Positions 14,614-21,932 of a DNA stretch of 22,500 nt are shown here, piece after piece. The position numbers and the translations under genes are program-made. Source of the stretch: Clostridia bacterium. Lineage in GTDB: Bacteria; Bacillota; Clostridia; UMGS1810. Each line of letters starts with the position of its first letter. Within the stretch, counting starts at the first letter, position 1. The notes below the pieces were generated by a model, which was not told where the DNA came from, ran no database searches, and saw nothing but the letters and a program-made list of their open reading frames with translations. The stretch lies in contig JAEDEG010000037.1 of assembly GCA_016293435.1 (NCBI GenBank), forward strand, positions 1 to 22,500. The letters are read 5' to 3'.

Positions 14614-15591
14614 CTAAACACGGATTTCACCGGAAGATAGAGTGACAATTTCACCGTTTTCATCTTTTACGATCAAATGTCCAACAGAATCAACATCTAT
14701 CGCCGTTGCCTTATATTCCATACGGTTTTGAATAACGGTTATTTCCTTGCCCAACATCATAAGTCTTTTTTTATACTTTTCGAAAATCTCTGTTTCGCTG
14801 GGCGGAGTCTCGAACCCTAAAATTCTGTTTATGATTTCCGCAGATAGTTTATTTCTCACGCCGTGCATCTTTTCGTCCGGATAAATTGAGGTTGCTAAAG
14901 ATTGCAAGTCATCCGGAAAATCTTCTGTACGTATATAAACATTTATCCCAATGCCGACAACAACCCAGTCCAAACCGCCGCTTTCAAAGTCGGTTACGGC
15001 TTCCGTTAAAATCCCGCATACCTTTTTTTCATCCAAAAAAATATCGTTGACCCATTTAATCTTCGGCGTTTTTTTTGAAATACTTTCAATCGCTTCGCAG
15101 ACTGCTACAGCGGCAAAAGCCGTTACAGAGGTTGGATTCTTAAAGTGCAATACTTCGGGACGTAATACAATACTCATATATAAACCGCCGCCGGATGGTG
15201 AAAAGAAACGCCGGGAATATCTGCCTCTACCCATTGTTTGACAATCAGAAATAATGACTGTGCCGTGTTCAGCGTCTTTAACCGCCATTTCTTTAGCGGT
15301 TTTGTTGGTGGATTCCAAGGATTTGTATATATGAAATTTATGAATATAAGATTGACATTTTTCAGACAGAAACGGCTTTATCCCCGGTATAGAAACAATG
15401 TCATTTTCGTCAGAAAGGCAGTATCCTTTGTTCGTAACAGCGACAATATTATAGCCGTCTTTTTGAAGTTCCTTGACAGCTTTCCATACAGCATTTCTTG
15501 AAATGTTTAATATTCCCGCAAGGTGTTCGCCCGATATACTTTCTCCTCGCTGCTGTTCAAGCAACTCTAATATGCGATTCTTTGTACTCAT
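14614..15591 (-). CDS. birA: bifunctional biotin-protein ligase / biotin repressor
   Basis: A 325-residue class II BirA that attaches biotin to carboxylases and represses biotin genes when loaded with biotinyl-AMP. The N-terminal winged HTH is visible (ISGEHLAGILNISRNAVWKAV, split over residues 18-38). The ligase core has ESTNKTAKE, the biotinyl-AMP loop T-M-G-R-G-R-Y-S-R-R, GGGLYMSIVLRP, and KWVNDIFLDEKKVCGILTE, with the catalytic Lys in KWVND. A C-terminal SH3-like domain ends IVTLSSGEIRV. AGGATGG supports the start. The HTH together with the adjacent BirA operator shows it regulates bioY. Its terminator appears to be the operator itself. Confidence 0.95.
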   Translation of the reverse strand: MSTKNRILELLEQQRGESISGEHLAGILNISRNAVWKAVKELQKDGYNIVAVTNKGYCLSDENDIVSIPGIKPFLSEKCQSYIHKFHIYKSLESTNKTAKEMAVKDAEHGTVIISDCQTMGRGRYSRRFFSPSGGGLYMSIVLRPEVLHFKNPTSVTAFAAVAVCEAIESISKKTPKIKWVNDIFLDEKKVCGILTEAVTDFESGGLDWVVVGIGINVYIRTEDFPDDLQSLATSIYPDEKMHGVRNKLSAEIINRILGFETPPSETEIFEKYKKRLMMLGKEITVIQNRMEYKATAIDVDSVGHLIVKDENGEIVTLSSGEIRV

Positions 15592-15618
15592 GTTGTTTTC
15601 ACCATCCTAACCACTAAC

Positions 15619-15647
15619 ATAATAACATATTTAGCACCAATTGTCAT
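15619..15647 (-). promoter_or_regulatory. promoter of birA
   Basis: Minus strand ATGACA (15642-15647), 17 nt ending in TGT, TATTAT (15619-15624). One mismatch per box; the start is predicted about 20 nt before the birA ATG. No BirA-like site is seen here. Confidence 0.7.
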
Positions 15648-15723
15648 CCCGGCAGCACATTATGGTTCACGGTTCAGAACTCGACAAGGCCCATTCTTGT
15701 TATCGTAATTGTACTTGTATCTT

Positions 15724-15877
15724 GAAGCAAAAATGCTTGCTTGCAGGGGCGTTTTTGCGAGGCCGTCAATACCGCAGGCACACCTGCGGTGTGCCAAGGC
15801 GACAGCCGTAAAGGATTGCAAGGCAATCCTTTTGCGGATATTATACCACGAAGCAAAAATGCTTGCTACATATCCGC
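15724..15877. repeat. hairpin-rich intergenic repeat with an 18-bp direct repeat
   Basis: GAAGCAAAAATGCTTGCT occurs at 15724-15741 and again at 15850-15867 (126-bp offset). Between them are two perfect hairpins: ACCGCAGG/CCTGCGGT (15771-15790) and AAAGGATTGC/GCAATCCTTT (15810-15832). GCGGATAT/ATATCCGC (15834-15841, 15870-15877) brackets the second direct repeat. The minus strand is open through here (15660-15911), but its translation reads as repeat DNA. No other gene is supported in 15648-15965. Confidence 0.6.
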
Positions 15878-15965
15878 TTGTTGCGATAGTCAGGCAGAGC
15901 GTGAAAGACATGCCATTGTTCTTCTGTCGTGAGATAAAGATGATTTTCGATATTTATGCCGTATG

Positions 15966-16455
15966 TTAATTGATTTCCTCCTTGAGTGTTTCTACGATAG
16001 AATCATCCTTTAGCTTTGATACAGCATAGAGCATTCGTTTGATACAAAAATAAATACCTTGTTGTTTCGTAAACTTTTACAAAAAAAGAATACTCTATTG
16101 CAACCTCACCATTATATTCTACACTTTTTGTAAACGCTTTTAGCTCGTCATGGCAAAAGATATACTCGTTTTCAATATCTTTCATTTTGGATAACGATTT
16201 ATATTGTTTTTTAGGTATAAAGAAATACCAAAAATACAATACCAACAACCAGATTATGATCAAACCAAACAAAACCAATAGTATCGTATCCACGCCAAAA
16301 AGAATAATTTCTAAAACTATAATTCCAAAAAGAAGAGCAAAAGCACCTGTGCAAAACATCAATCTTCTTTTGGGGTTTGCTTTTTTGAACCTCGTTAAAT
16401 GTGCTAATGCTCTCACTGATTCAAAATCATATTTGCATCATGCTTTCATTTCCAT
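15966..16455 (-). pseudogene. decayed small membrane protein (YcxB-like)
   Basis: The central part encodes two hydrophobic spans (LMFCTGAFALLFGIIVLEII and TILLVLFGLIIIWLL) and a soluble tail ending in ...YETTRYLFLYQTN, a layout like YcxB-type proteins. Two lesions are seen. From the well-placed ATG at 16455, just after the promoter module, codon 6 is TGA (16438-16440). Near 16035-16050 the frame shifts: the other frame continues MLYAVSKLKDDSIVETLKEEIN to a stop at 15966. An intact version starting at GTG 16416 would give 137 residues, but has no ribosome binding site. Probably non-functional, unless the lesions are sequence errors. No function is known. Confidence 0.6.
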
Positions 16456-16493
16456 AAGATCACCACTCTGGGTATATTATAGCATAAAAGCGG
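16453..16493 (-). repeat. 41-bp promoter/start module, copy A
   Basis: Matches 21627-21667 at about 36 of 41 positions, with both copies ending in the ATG of a small minus-strand gene. It contains the -10 box TATAAT and a GGTGAT ribosome-binding segment. Confidence 0.75.
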
Positions 16494-16504
16494 CAATGTC
16501 GCAA
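16476..16504 (-). promoter_or_regulatory. promoter of the decayed YcxB-like gene
   Basis: Minus strand TTGCGA (16499-16504), 17 nt ending in TGC, TATAAT (16476-16481). The -10 side belongs to the shared 41-bp module. Confidence 0.65.
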
Positions 16505-16510
16505 TGGTTA

Positions 16511-16666
16511 GTGAAATCGTGCTGGCGCACGGTGAAATCAAAGGCATTCGCCTTTGGTGAAATCAAAACCTTATGGTTTCAGCGAAATTAAATCCATCCC
16601 ATAACCCGACGAAGTCGGATTTAAACCATCGAAGATGGATTTATCCCATCCGATAGGACGGATTTA
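16511..16666. repeat. array of short hairpins with conserved linkers
   Basis: Six small hairpins in a row. The first three, CGTGC/GCACG (16518-16531), AAAGGC/GCCTTT (16540-16555) and AAACC/GGTTT (16566-16579), are separated by GTGAAATC (16511, 16532, 16557; variant GCGAAATT at 16582), spaced 21, 25 and 25 bp. The next three, CCGAC/GTCGG (16606-16618), CCATC/GATGG (16626-16638) and an imperfect one (16645-16660), are separated by GGATTTA (16617, 16637, 16660). Stem sequences differ while linkers are kept. No coding frame explains it. Confidence 0.65.
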
Positions 16667-16675
16667 GTTGAAAAA

Positions 16676-16704
16676 ACTCCTTGAGAAAATCTCAAGGAGT
16701 CTTT
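16676..16704. terminator. intrinsic terminator downstream of the YitT gene
   Basis: A 10-bp stem ACTCCTTGAG / CTCAAGGAGT (16676-16685, 16691-16700) with flanking CTTTT on one side and AAAAAA on the other, so it can work on both strands. It is about 110 nt past the YitT stop on the minus strand. Confidence 0.8.
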
Positions 16705-16707
16705 TCT

Positions 16708-16743
16708 GGAACGTTTGAACTGAACGGCACGAATAAAATGTGC
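16708..16743. repeat. 36-bp element, copy A
   Basis: GG-ACGTTTGAACT ... CACGAATAAAATGTGC matches 21850-21885 at about 32 of 36 positions. In both places it directly adjoins a terminator and lies 48-67 bp downstream of a minus-strand gene. Confidence 0.7.
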
Positions 16744-16809
16744 CTGCAAATCGTTGCTTAAGCATTATCCAATCATTTTTGCGCACATTTACGCTATATT
16801 CTCATATTG

Positions 16810-17646
16810 TTACTTGTATAAATAGAAGCCGTTACCTTTGATTCTCTGCGACATTGAAAACACAATGAAAGCCGTTTTATCTATTTCTAAAATTTTCTTT
16901 TGAAATGCCTCGCTTTCACTTTCTTTCAACGCACAAAACAGCATCTGCTTTTCACTGCCGGTGTATACTCCTTTTACATCAATTAAAGTGACTCCCCTGG
17001 GCGAAGTCGAAACAAGTTTTTCGGAAATTTCTTTGCCCTTATCGGTTATTACAAAGGCTATGTTGGAAACGTTCAATTTACTAATTATTAAATCAATTGA
17101 ATAACTTGAAACGAATAGTGTTAAAACCCCGAAAAGTATCAGTTCTATATCTCTGAATATGAAAAATGAAATGATAATAATTACTCCGTCAACAAGCAGC
17201 AACATCTTTCCAATAGGCATATATGGTACTTTTGTTTGGATAATTCTACCTATAATGTCAGTGCCTCCTGTTGACGCACCCGCTGCAAAACTCATACCTA
17301 TACCAAATCCGTATAAAATCCCACCAAAAACAGTTGTTAATATAAGGTTTTCGGTATAAATCGGAAAAAAACTGAAAATCTGTGTAAACAAAGACAACAA
17401 AGTAATTCCAAGTAAAGTATTTAATATAAACTTCTTTCCAAGAACGGTTAACCCCAACAGCAAAAAGATTATGTTGATGGAAAAGAAACTGAACCCTGGT
17501 TGTATACCAAAAGTGTGATAAAGTATAGTAGAAATGCCTGAGGCACCACCGCCGACAACCTTGTTCGGTGTCAAAAAGGCACCAATAGCAAAACCTGTCA
17601 TCATCGTCCCGAATATAGTAAACAGAACAGATTTCATTTTTTTCAC
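16810..17646 (-). CDS. YitT-family membrane protein (DUF161/DUF2179)
   Basis: A 278-residue integral membrane protein. Five or six hydrophobic spans fill residues 1-190 and include the family loops NKVVGGGASGIST and FAAGASTGGTDIIG, two related Gly-rich repeats. The C-terminal soluble DUF2179 domain (about 205-278) carries RGVTLIDVKGVYTG and ends SQRIKGNGFYLYK. YitT proteins are widespread in Firmicutes; their transport role is not established. The start is a GTG at 17646, with GGGGGG six bases upstream; an open frame 16 codons earlier lacks a ribosome binding site. It has its own promoter directly after the GH2 gene, so partial read-through from that gene is possible. Confidence 0.85.
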   Translation of the reverse strand: MKKMKSVLFTIFGTMMTGFAIGAFLTPNKVVGGGASGISTILYHTFGIQPGFSFFSINIIFLLLGLTVLGKKFILNTLLGITLLSLFTQIFSFFPIYTENLILTTVFGGILYGFGIGMSFAAGASTGGTDIIGRIIQTKVPYMPIGKMLLLVDGVIIIISFFIFRDIELILFGVLTLFVSSYSIDLIISKLNVSNIAFVITDKGKEISEKLVSTSPRGVTLIDVKGVYTGSEKQMLFCALKESESEAFQKKILEIDKTAFIVFSMSQRIKGNGFYLYK

Positions 17647-17665
17647 ATTAATCCCCCCTTTACCT

Positions 17666-17694
17666 AATATACAACATTTACACTGTGGGTGCAA
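17666..17694 (-). promoter_or_regulatory. promoter of the YitT-family gene
   Basis: Minus strand TTGCAC (17689-17694), 17 nt, TATATT (17666-17671). The predicted start is only about 15 nt before the ribosome binding site. Confidence 0.65.
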
Positions 17695-17732
17695 GGGCGA
17701 TATTGGCGACTTTATCTAAACTTTCTCGAGGG

Positions 17733-20099
17733 TTAATCTTCAAAAGGGCGTGCTGTTACTATAACCGAATCACTTTTCAAGGTCTTGGCACCCACGGCAA
17801 GGGTAACATTTCCCGCATCTTTTGTGCGAACAACTGCAACGGCTCTGCCGTCAAAAGCGTGACATTTTTCAGTGGTATACCGGTCTTCATTGGCAGGGTC
17901 TCCGCTAAATATTCCTAATAGTTCTCCCCCACTGCAAATACAAACCAGTTCATCCTTTGCATAGGGGACTCTATCGCCGTTTTCATCGCACACATATATA
18001 TCGAAGTAACATAAATCACGGTTATCTGCCGTAAATTCGGTTTTTTCGGGAATTATTTTAATTTTGTTTGGTGAGCCCACAGTGTGCAATGAGGATTTCT
18101 TGATTTCTTTTCCGTTTTTATAGGACACCGCTGTAAGTTCTCCCTTTTCGTAAGGAATATCAATATACGCAATGCCTTCGTTGGGTTTTACAGTTCCTAC
18201 TTGCTTACCGTTTAAAATAAAAACAATTCTATCGGCATCGGTATACACTTCACATTTTACGGGTTTGCCTATATATTTACCCTCAAAAGTCCAACTCTCC
18301 TGCACATCATGCCAATGCCAGCCGGTACCTGTAAAGCCCTCGCCGTAATGCTCGGGGTGGGTAGTGAATATTTTCGGCTCACAGTCTTCTTTCCATATTG
18401 ATTCTCTAAAATAGGATTGAGGTCTGCGGTAACCGCAAATATCAAAGTCCCCCTGATAGCAACATCTCCAAGGATAATTTGCCAAACTAATTCTCGTTAT
18501 CACACCGTCACGAGCCCATGCAAAACGACCTGTTCCTGCCTCACCTAAATTGTCATAAGCAGTCCAGGTAAAATCCCCCAAAACATAACTGTTCCTCATT
18601 ACCGACTGCCATGAACGGTAAAAATCAAGTGCATGGGTTTCCGAACCCCATATAACACGCTGGGGATAGTTTTCGTGGTCGTGCTCGTATCGTTCGTAAA
18701 GGTAGTTGTATCCCACAATATCGAGAGGTTTCATATAATCTTCGGTAATTTTATCCCAAGCCGTGTCAATTCCACCATGTCCGATATCGGGATATCCCCT
18801 CATAAAGTCTTCTTTGTATTCTGCAGGAGCATTCTCGTCGGGCAGTCTCCAATTTCCGCAAACTCCTGATGTTACAAGTCTTGTACTATCGTATTTACGG
18901 ATTTCTTCACTCAATTTTCTGGACCATTCAGCCCCGTCGGACATACCGTTTCGTTCAAATATTTCGTTGCCGATGGAATAGGATATTACAGAGGGGTGGT
19001 TTCTGTCGCGTAAGACCATACTTTCAATATCTCTCTGCCACCAATCGGCAAACCACATACTGTAATCGAAAGTGTTTTTTTCCTCATTCCACATATCAAA
19101 GGCTTCGTCCATAACGTATAATCCGATTTTGTCGCATATTTCAAGTAATGCCAGAGACGGCGGATAATGGGCGGTACGAATTGCATTATATCCCGCTTCT
19201 TTTAGTTTTGAGAGTTTTCTAAATTCTGCAGCGGGAAAAGCCGCAGCCCCTAAAACACCGTGGTCATGGTGAATACAGCCGCCACGAAGTTTTACCTGTT
19301 TTCCGTTTATCAAAAGTCCGTTTTCGGCATCTGCACTTAACGTTCTTATACCGAAATTCAAATCATAACTGTCTTCCGTTTTTTGCTGATAAATGATTTC
19401 TGCACTCAAATGATATAAATAGGGATTTTCCGCACTCCACAAGGAGGGTTTGTCTATCTTATATGTAAGTTCTGTAGTATTTCCGCCTTTTTTCACAGCA
19501 ATCAAATTGCTGTCTGACGCTACGGTTTTGCCCTTCATATCCAAAACAGAGGTTTTTAAAATAATCTCACCCTCAACATCTGAGGTTATAACAATGATCG
19601 CCGAAACTGTCGCTGTATCCTCATCTGCTAAAAGGGTTTTAACAAAAACATTCCAAGGTTCCATACGCACCTTACCGCCTGTCCATAAAAAAACATCTCT
19701 GAAAAGTCCTGAACCTGAATACCAACGGGTTGAGGGTTGAAGATTATCGGTTGTAATCTCAATTCTATTCGGTCGGTTTTTTCTCATTTTAGGGGTTAAA
19801 TCCACTAAAAAAGGCGTGTATCCGTAAGGGTGAAACGCAATATGATTATCGTTAAACAATACCCTTGAGCACATATATGCGCCATCAATATCCAAAATAG
19901 CATGTTCGTCACTGTGCATATCAAGATATTTTACATACTTGCCACGTGTACCTTCAAAAAAACCGTTTTTCGCACCGCCTAAACTTTTATGGTCGCGGGG
20001 CAAAGATATACTTAAGTCATGGGGCAAATCGATGATTGCCTGTTTTGGTTTTTCAGGAGAAGAAAACAGCCAATCCTTTGATATACATATTTTTTTCAT
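17733..20099 (-). CDS. glycoside hydrolase family 2 protein with DUF4982
   Basis: A 788-residue retaining glycosidase of the beta-galactosidase / beta-glucuronidase group. Domains in order: N-terminal jelly-roll sugar-binding domain (about 40-160), immunoglobulin-like domain (165-270), TIM barrel (275-575), DUF4982 (about 610-670, SWTFEGKYIGKPVKCEVYT) and a C-terminal Ig-like domain (690-788). The acid/base is Glu379 in SIGNEIFE, the nucleophile is probably Glu487 in IWGSETHA, and RTAHYPPS lies in the active site. There is no signal peptide, so it acts in the cytosol on an imported oligosaccharide; the exact sugar is unknown. GGGAG nine bases upstream fixes the start at 20099. It is divergent from an AraC regulator. 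Confidence 0.9.
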   Translation of the reverse strand: MKKICISKDWLFSSPEKPKQAIIDLPHDLSISLPRDHKSLGGAKNGFFEGTRGKYVKYLDMHSDEHAILDIDGAYMCSRVLFNDNHIAFHPYGYTPFLVDLTPKMRKNRPNRIEITTDNLQPSTRWYSGSGLFRDVFLWTGGKVRMEPWNVFVKTLLADEDTATVSAIIVITSDVEGEIILKTSVLDMKGKTVASDSNLIAVKKGGNTTELTYKIDKPSLWSAENPYLYHLSAEIIYQQKTEDSYDLNFGIRTLSADAENGLLINGKQVKLRGGCIHHDHGVLGAAAFPAAEFRKLSKLKEAGYNAIRTAHYPPSLALLEICDKIGLYVMDEAFDMWNEEKNTFDYSMWFADWWQRDIESMVLRDRNHPSVISYSIGNEIFERNGMSDGAEWSRKLSEEIRKYDSTRLVTSGVCGNWRLPDENAPAEYKEDFMRGYPDIGHGGIDTAWDKITEDYMKPLDIVGYNYLYERYEHDHENYPQRVIWGSETHALDFYRSWQSVMRNSYVLGDFTWTAYDNLGEAGTGRFAWARDGVITRISLANYPWRCCYQGDFDICGYRRPQSYFRESIWKEDCEPKIFTTHPEHYGEGFTGTGWHWHDVQESWTFEGKYIGKPVKCEVYTDADRIVFILNGKQVGTVKPNEGIAYIDIPYEKGELTAVSYKNGKEIKKSSLHTVGSPNKIKIIPEKTEFTADNRDLCYFDIYVCDENGDRVPYAKDELVCICSGGELLGIFSGDPANEDRYTTEKCHAFDGRAVAVVRTKDAGNVTLAVGAKTLKSDSVIVTARPFED

Positions 20100-20125
20100 A
20101 CTTTTACACTCCCATCTTAATTTCG

Positions 20126-20154
20126 TTGACAACACCAACCCTTTATAATATAAT
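20126..20154 (+). promoter_or_regulatory. consensus promoter of the AraC regulator gene
   Basis: TTGACA (20126-20131), 17 nt, TATAAT (20149-20154), perfect. The -10 lies inside a 20-bp palindrome and overlaps the -10 of the opposite promoter by two bases. Confidence 0.75.
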
Positions 20155-20212
20155 TATATTATACAAACACCAACTTTCAATATAATTATATTGAAATATA
20201 TATAATTATATT
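20144..20212. promoter_or_regulatory. three palindromic operator candidates
   Basis: AATATAATTATATT occurs at 20147-20160 and 20179-20192 and, with one mismatch, at 20199-20212. Centres are 32 and 20 bp apart, close to whole helical turns. The first lies in a 20-bp perfect palindrome (20144-20163) and the second in a 22-bp one (20175-20196). They cover both divergent promoters and the space up to the AraC ribosome binding site. Confidence 0.65.
20153..20180 (-). promoter_or_regulatory. promoter of the GH2 gene
   Basis: Minus strand TTGAAA (20175-20180), 16 nt, TATAAT (20153-20158). The -35 is in palindrome 2 and the -10 in palindrome 1, so a regulator at either site would affect it. Confidence 0.6.
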
Positions 20213-20225
20213 GCAAGGAGCAAAG

Positions 20226-21005
20226 ATGAAAATAAAGTTATATGAGAAAGAGCAACTGCTGTTTTTTCCGCTGTACCCACGCTCAATAGATGTAAAATAC
20301 CCCCAAGAAAGAATTGTTAGAGCAAACGGATTCCCAAATTATCAGATATTTTTGGTAAGCAACGGTAACGGAGTATTAAAAGTCAATAATCATTGCTACA
20401 ATTTAATGAAAGGCGATATGTTTTACATAGGGAAAAATATTCCTCATGAATACTGGGGAACCAACAAAGATTTCCAGACTAGTTATCTCTCTTTTTTTGG
20501 GGACGGTTTCGAAAATATCAAAAAATACTATAACATAGAAGATTTCGGCGTGTATCACAATAAAAACATTTTGCCTTTTGAAGCACAACTTACATCGCTC
20601 TTTGAAAATTTTGAAATGCAGTATGAATTATCGTTTTTGTGTGCATCAGCATTAGTCACCGTTACCGCATTTTTTGACGAGGCATGCAAAAAGAAGTACT
20701 CGCCTATTGAAAGAGTTTGCAAATACATAGAAACTAACTATTTTAAAATGCTCACTCTCGACGATATTCTTGTGTATTTTCCGTTTTCAAAATCCAAACT
20801 CTGCCACGATTTTAAAAAAGAATATAAAATGTCAATATTTGAAAAGATTATGGAAACACGGCTTAAAAATGCCCGATATATGATTAAAAGCAATCCCGAC
20901 ATCAAACTTGGCACAGTAGCCTCTTCCTGCGGATTTAACAATACAAGTTATTTTTGCAAAGTGTATAAGAAATTTTACGGCGAAAGCCCAAAAAACAAAC
21001 ATTAA
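20226..21005 (+). CDS. AraC-family transcriptional regulator
   Basis: A 259-residue regulator. The N-terminal cupin-like sensing domain (about 30-110) has NGNGVLKVNNHCYNL and GDMFYIGKNIPHEYWG, typical of sugar-responsive AraC proteins. The C-terminal double HTH (about 160-259) has MLTLDDILVYFPFSKSKL and VASSCGFNNTSYFCKVYKKF, followed by the family ending GESP. AAGGAG five bases upstream fixes the ATG; an in-frame TTG at 20211 is unlikely. Divergent from the GH2 glycosidase, which it most likely activates in response to the substrate or product. The palindromes between them are the natural binding sites, although AraC proteins often prefer direct repeats. Confidence 0.9.
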   Translation: MKIKLYEKEQLLFFPLYPRSIDVKYPQERIVRANGFPNYQIFLVSNGNGVLKVNNHCYNLMKGDMFYIGKNIPHEYWGTNKDFQTSYLSFFGDGFENIKKYYNIEDFGVYHNKNILPFEAQLTSLFENFEMQYELSFLCASALVTVTAFFDEACKKKYSPIERVCKYIETNYFKMLTLDDILVYFPFSKSKLCHDFKKEYKMSIFEKIMETRLKNARYMIKSNPDIKLGTVASSCGFNNTSYFCKVYKKFYGESPKNKH

Positions 21006-21190
21006 AAAGCCTGTCACGCAACCTGCCTTGTTTAACTATATTCTCTTATCTACGGTTAGATACGATGTAAATAAACTACGACAGATAATTTCCAAGATAA
21101 ACAACAGGACACAAGGGTCGGTTTTCAGTCCTCTCTATAGCTAACCAATTTGATATATCATGGCACAAACGCAGCGAAGTCGCAATGATG
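21006..21190. other. intergenic, nothing recognised
   Basis: No gene, terminator or known RNA is apparent in this 185-bp stretch after the AraC gene. The first strong terminator downstream is inside the MITE-like repeat that follows. Confidence 0.5.
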
Positions 21191-21336
21191 ATTCATTGTT
21201 CATCAGCGAGGCGACTTCATGATTCATTATTCATTTGAAAATCCGTTCTTTATATAATGAATAATGAATGATGAAAAATGAATAGTGAATAATACAAACA
21301 AAAATCCGTCCCCTTACGAGAACGGATTTTCGTTTG
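21191..21336. repeat. MITE-like repeat, copy 1
   Basis: About 146 bp, roughly 90% identical by eye to 21704-21850. It is rich in ATTCATTATTCAT and its inverse ATGAATAATGAAT, so the middle can fold. It ends in a terminator-type hairpin (AAAATCCGT ... ACGGATTTT, 21301-21330). GAAAATCCGTTC (21237-21248) is an exact inverse of GAACGGATTTTC (21320-21331) and could replace the terminator stem. No coding capacity. Confidence 0.75.
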
Positions 21337-21389
21337 TCATTCGTGTCCGAAAAAGAACTGGGTAAAACCGAGGATTTTCTTTAAAATAT

Positions 21390-21629
21390 TTAATATTTGT
21401 TTAAGTAAAAGTTCCAAACACAATTACTACGCTCACCAGCGGCAAATTCATATTTTTCTCCGTCAATTATGACAGTGTAAACTGGAACAGCATACGATAA
21501 ATCATTTACCTCAACCCTGTTTTTAGTATCAACCCAATCATAATCAAAAATGTTGACGCCAAATAATTGAACATTACCGTCAACACCTGTAACTTCAAGT
21601 TGCCAACTTTTACTCTTCCACATTTTCAT
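21390..21629 (-). CDS. small hypothetical protein, 79 residues
   Basis: I do not recognise a family. The sequence starts MKMWKSKSWQLEVTG and reads like a compact beta-rich domain, with strands around WQLEVTGVDGNVQLFG, VNIFDYDWV, VPVYTVIIDGEKYEFAAGE, and a C-terminal WNFYLNKY. No signal peptide or membrane span is present, and it is rich in aromatics. It is supported by a good promoter (TTGCAC, 17 nt, TATAAT) and a GGTGAT ribosome-binding segment in the 41-bp module shared with the decayed gene at 15966-16455. It lies between the two MITE-like copies. Function unknown. Confidence 0.65.
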   Translation of the reverse strand: MKMWKSKSWQLEVTGVDGNVQLFGVNIFDYDWVDTKNRVEVNDLSYAVPVYTVIIDGEKYEFAAGERSNCVWNFYLNKY

Positions 21630-21667
21630 AAAATCACCGCCTTGGGTGTATTATAGCATAAAAGCGG
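21627..21667 (-). repeat. 41-bp promoter/start module, copy B
   Basis: The counterpart of 16453-16493, with five differences. It ends in the ATG of the 79-residue gene. The shared part spans the -10 box, leader, ribosome binding site and start codon. Confidence 0.75.
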
Positions 21668-21678
21668 TAGGGGTGCAA
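21650..21678 (-). promoter_or_regulatory. promoter of the 79-residue hypothetical gene
   Basis: Minus strand TTGCAC (21673-21678), 17 nt ending in TGC (extended -10), TATAAT (21650-21655). The start is about 15 nt before the ribosome binding site. Confidence 0.75.
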
Positions 21679-21703
21679 GATTTTGCGATACACAGGAACA
21701 ATT

Positions 21704-21850
21704 ATTCATTATTCATCAGCGTAAGCGACTTCATCATTCAATATTCATTTGAAAATCCGTTCTCGTTTTAATGAATAATGAATGATGAAAAATGAATAGT
21801 GAATAATACAAACAAAGATCCGTCCACTTTCGTGAACGGATTTTCGTTTG
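21704..21850. repeat. MITE-like repeat, copy 2
   Basis: Same element as 21191-21336, 513 bp further on and in the same orientation. Terminator-type hairpin ATCCGT-CAC/GTG-ACGGAT at 21817-21842; alternative partner GAAAATCCGTTC (21751-21762) for GAACGGATTTTC (21834-21845). Differences in the terminator stem are compensatory, so pairing is kept. Confidence 0.75.
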
Positions 21851-21885
21851 GGACGTTTGAACTTAATGACACGAATAAAATGTGC
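21850..21885. repeat. 36-bp element, copy B
   Basis: The counterpart of 16708-16743. It follows the terminator end of MITE copy 2 and lies 48 bp beyond the stop of the minus-strand gene at 21933. Confidence 0.7.
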
Positions 21886-21932
21886 ATGAAAGCCGAGAAA
21901 ATTCTTTAAATTGATTTGTAAAAACTTGTTGA

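Noticed and set aside
15660..15911. 83-codon minus-strand protein
   Set aside because: It is a translation of hairpins and direct repeats, with no ribosome binding site.
16438..16440. TGA as a selenocysteine codon in the small membrane protein
   Set aside because: No SECIS-like hairpin follows, the position is codon 6, and the gene has a second lesion.
16511..16666. CRISPR array
   Set aside because: The repeated words are only 7-8 bp, the intervening parts are self-complementary hairpins and not spacers, and no cas genes are near.
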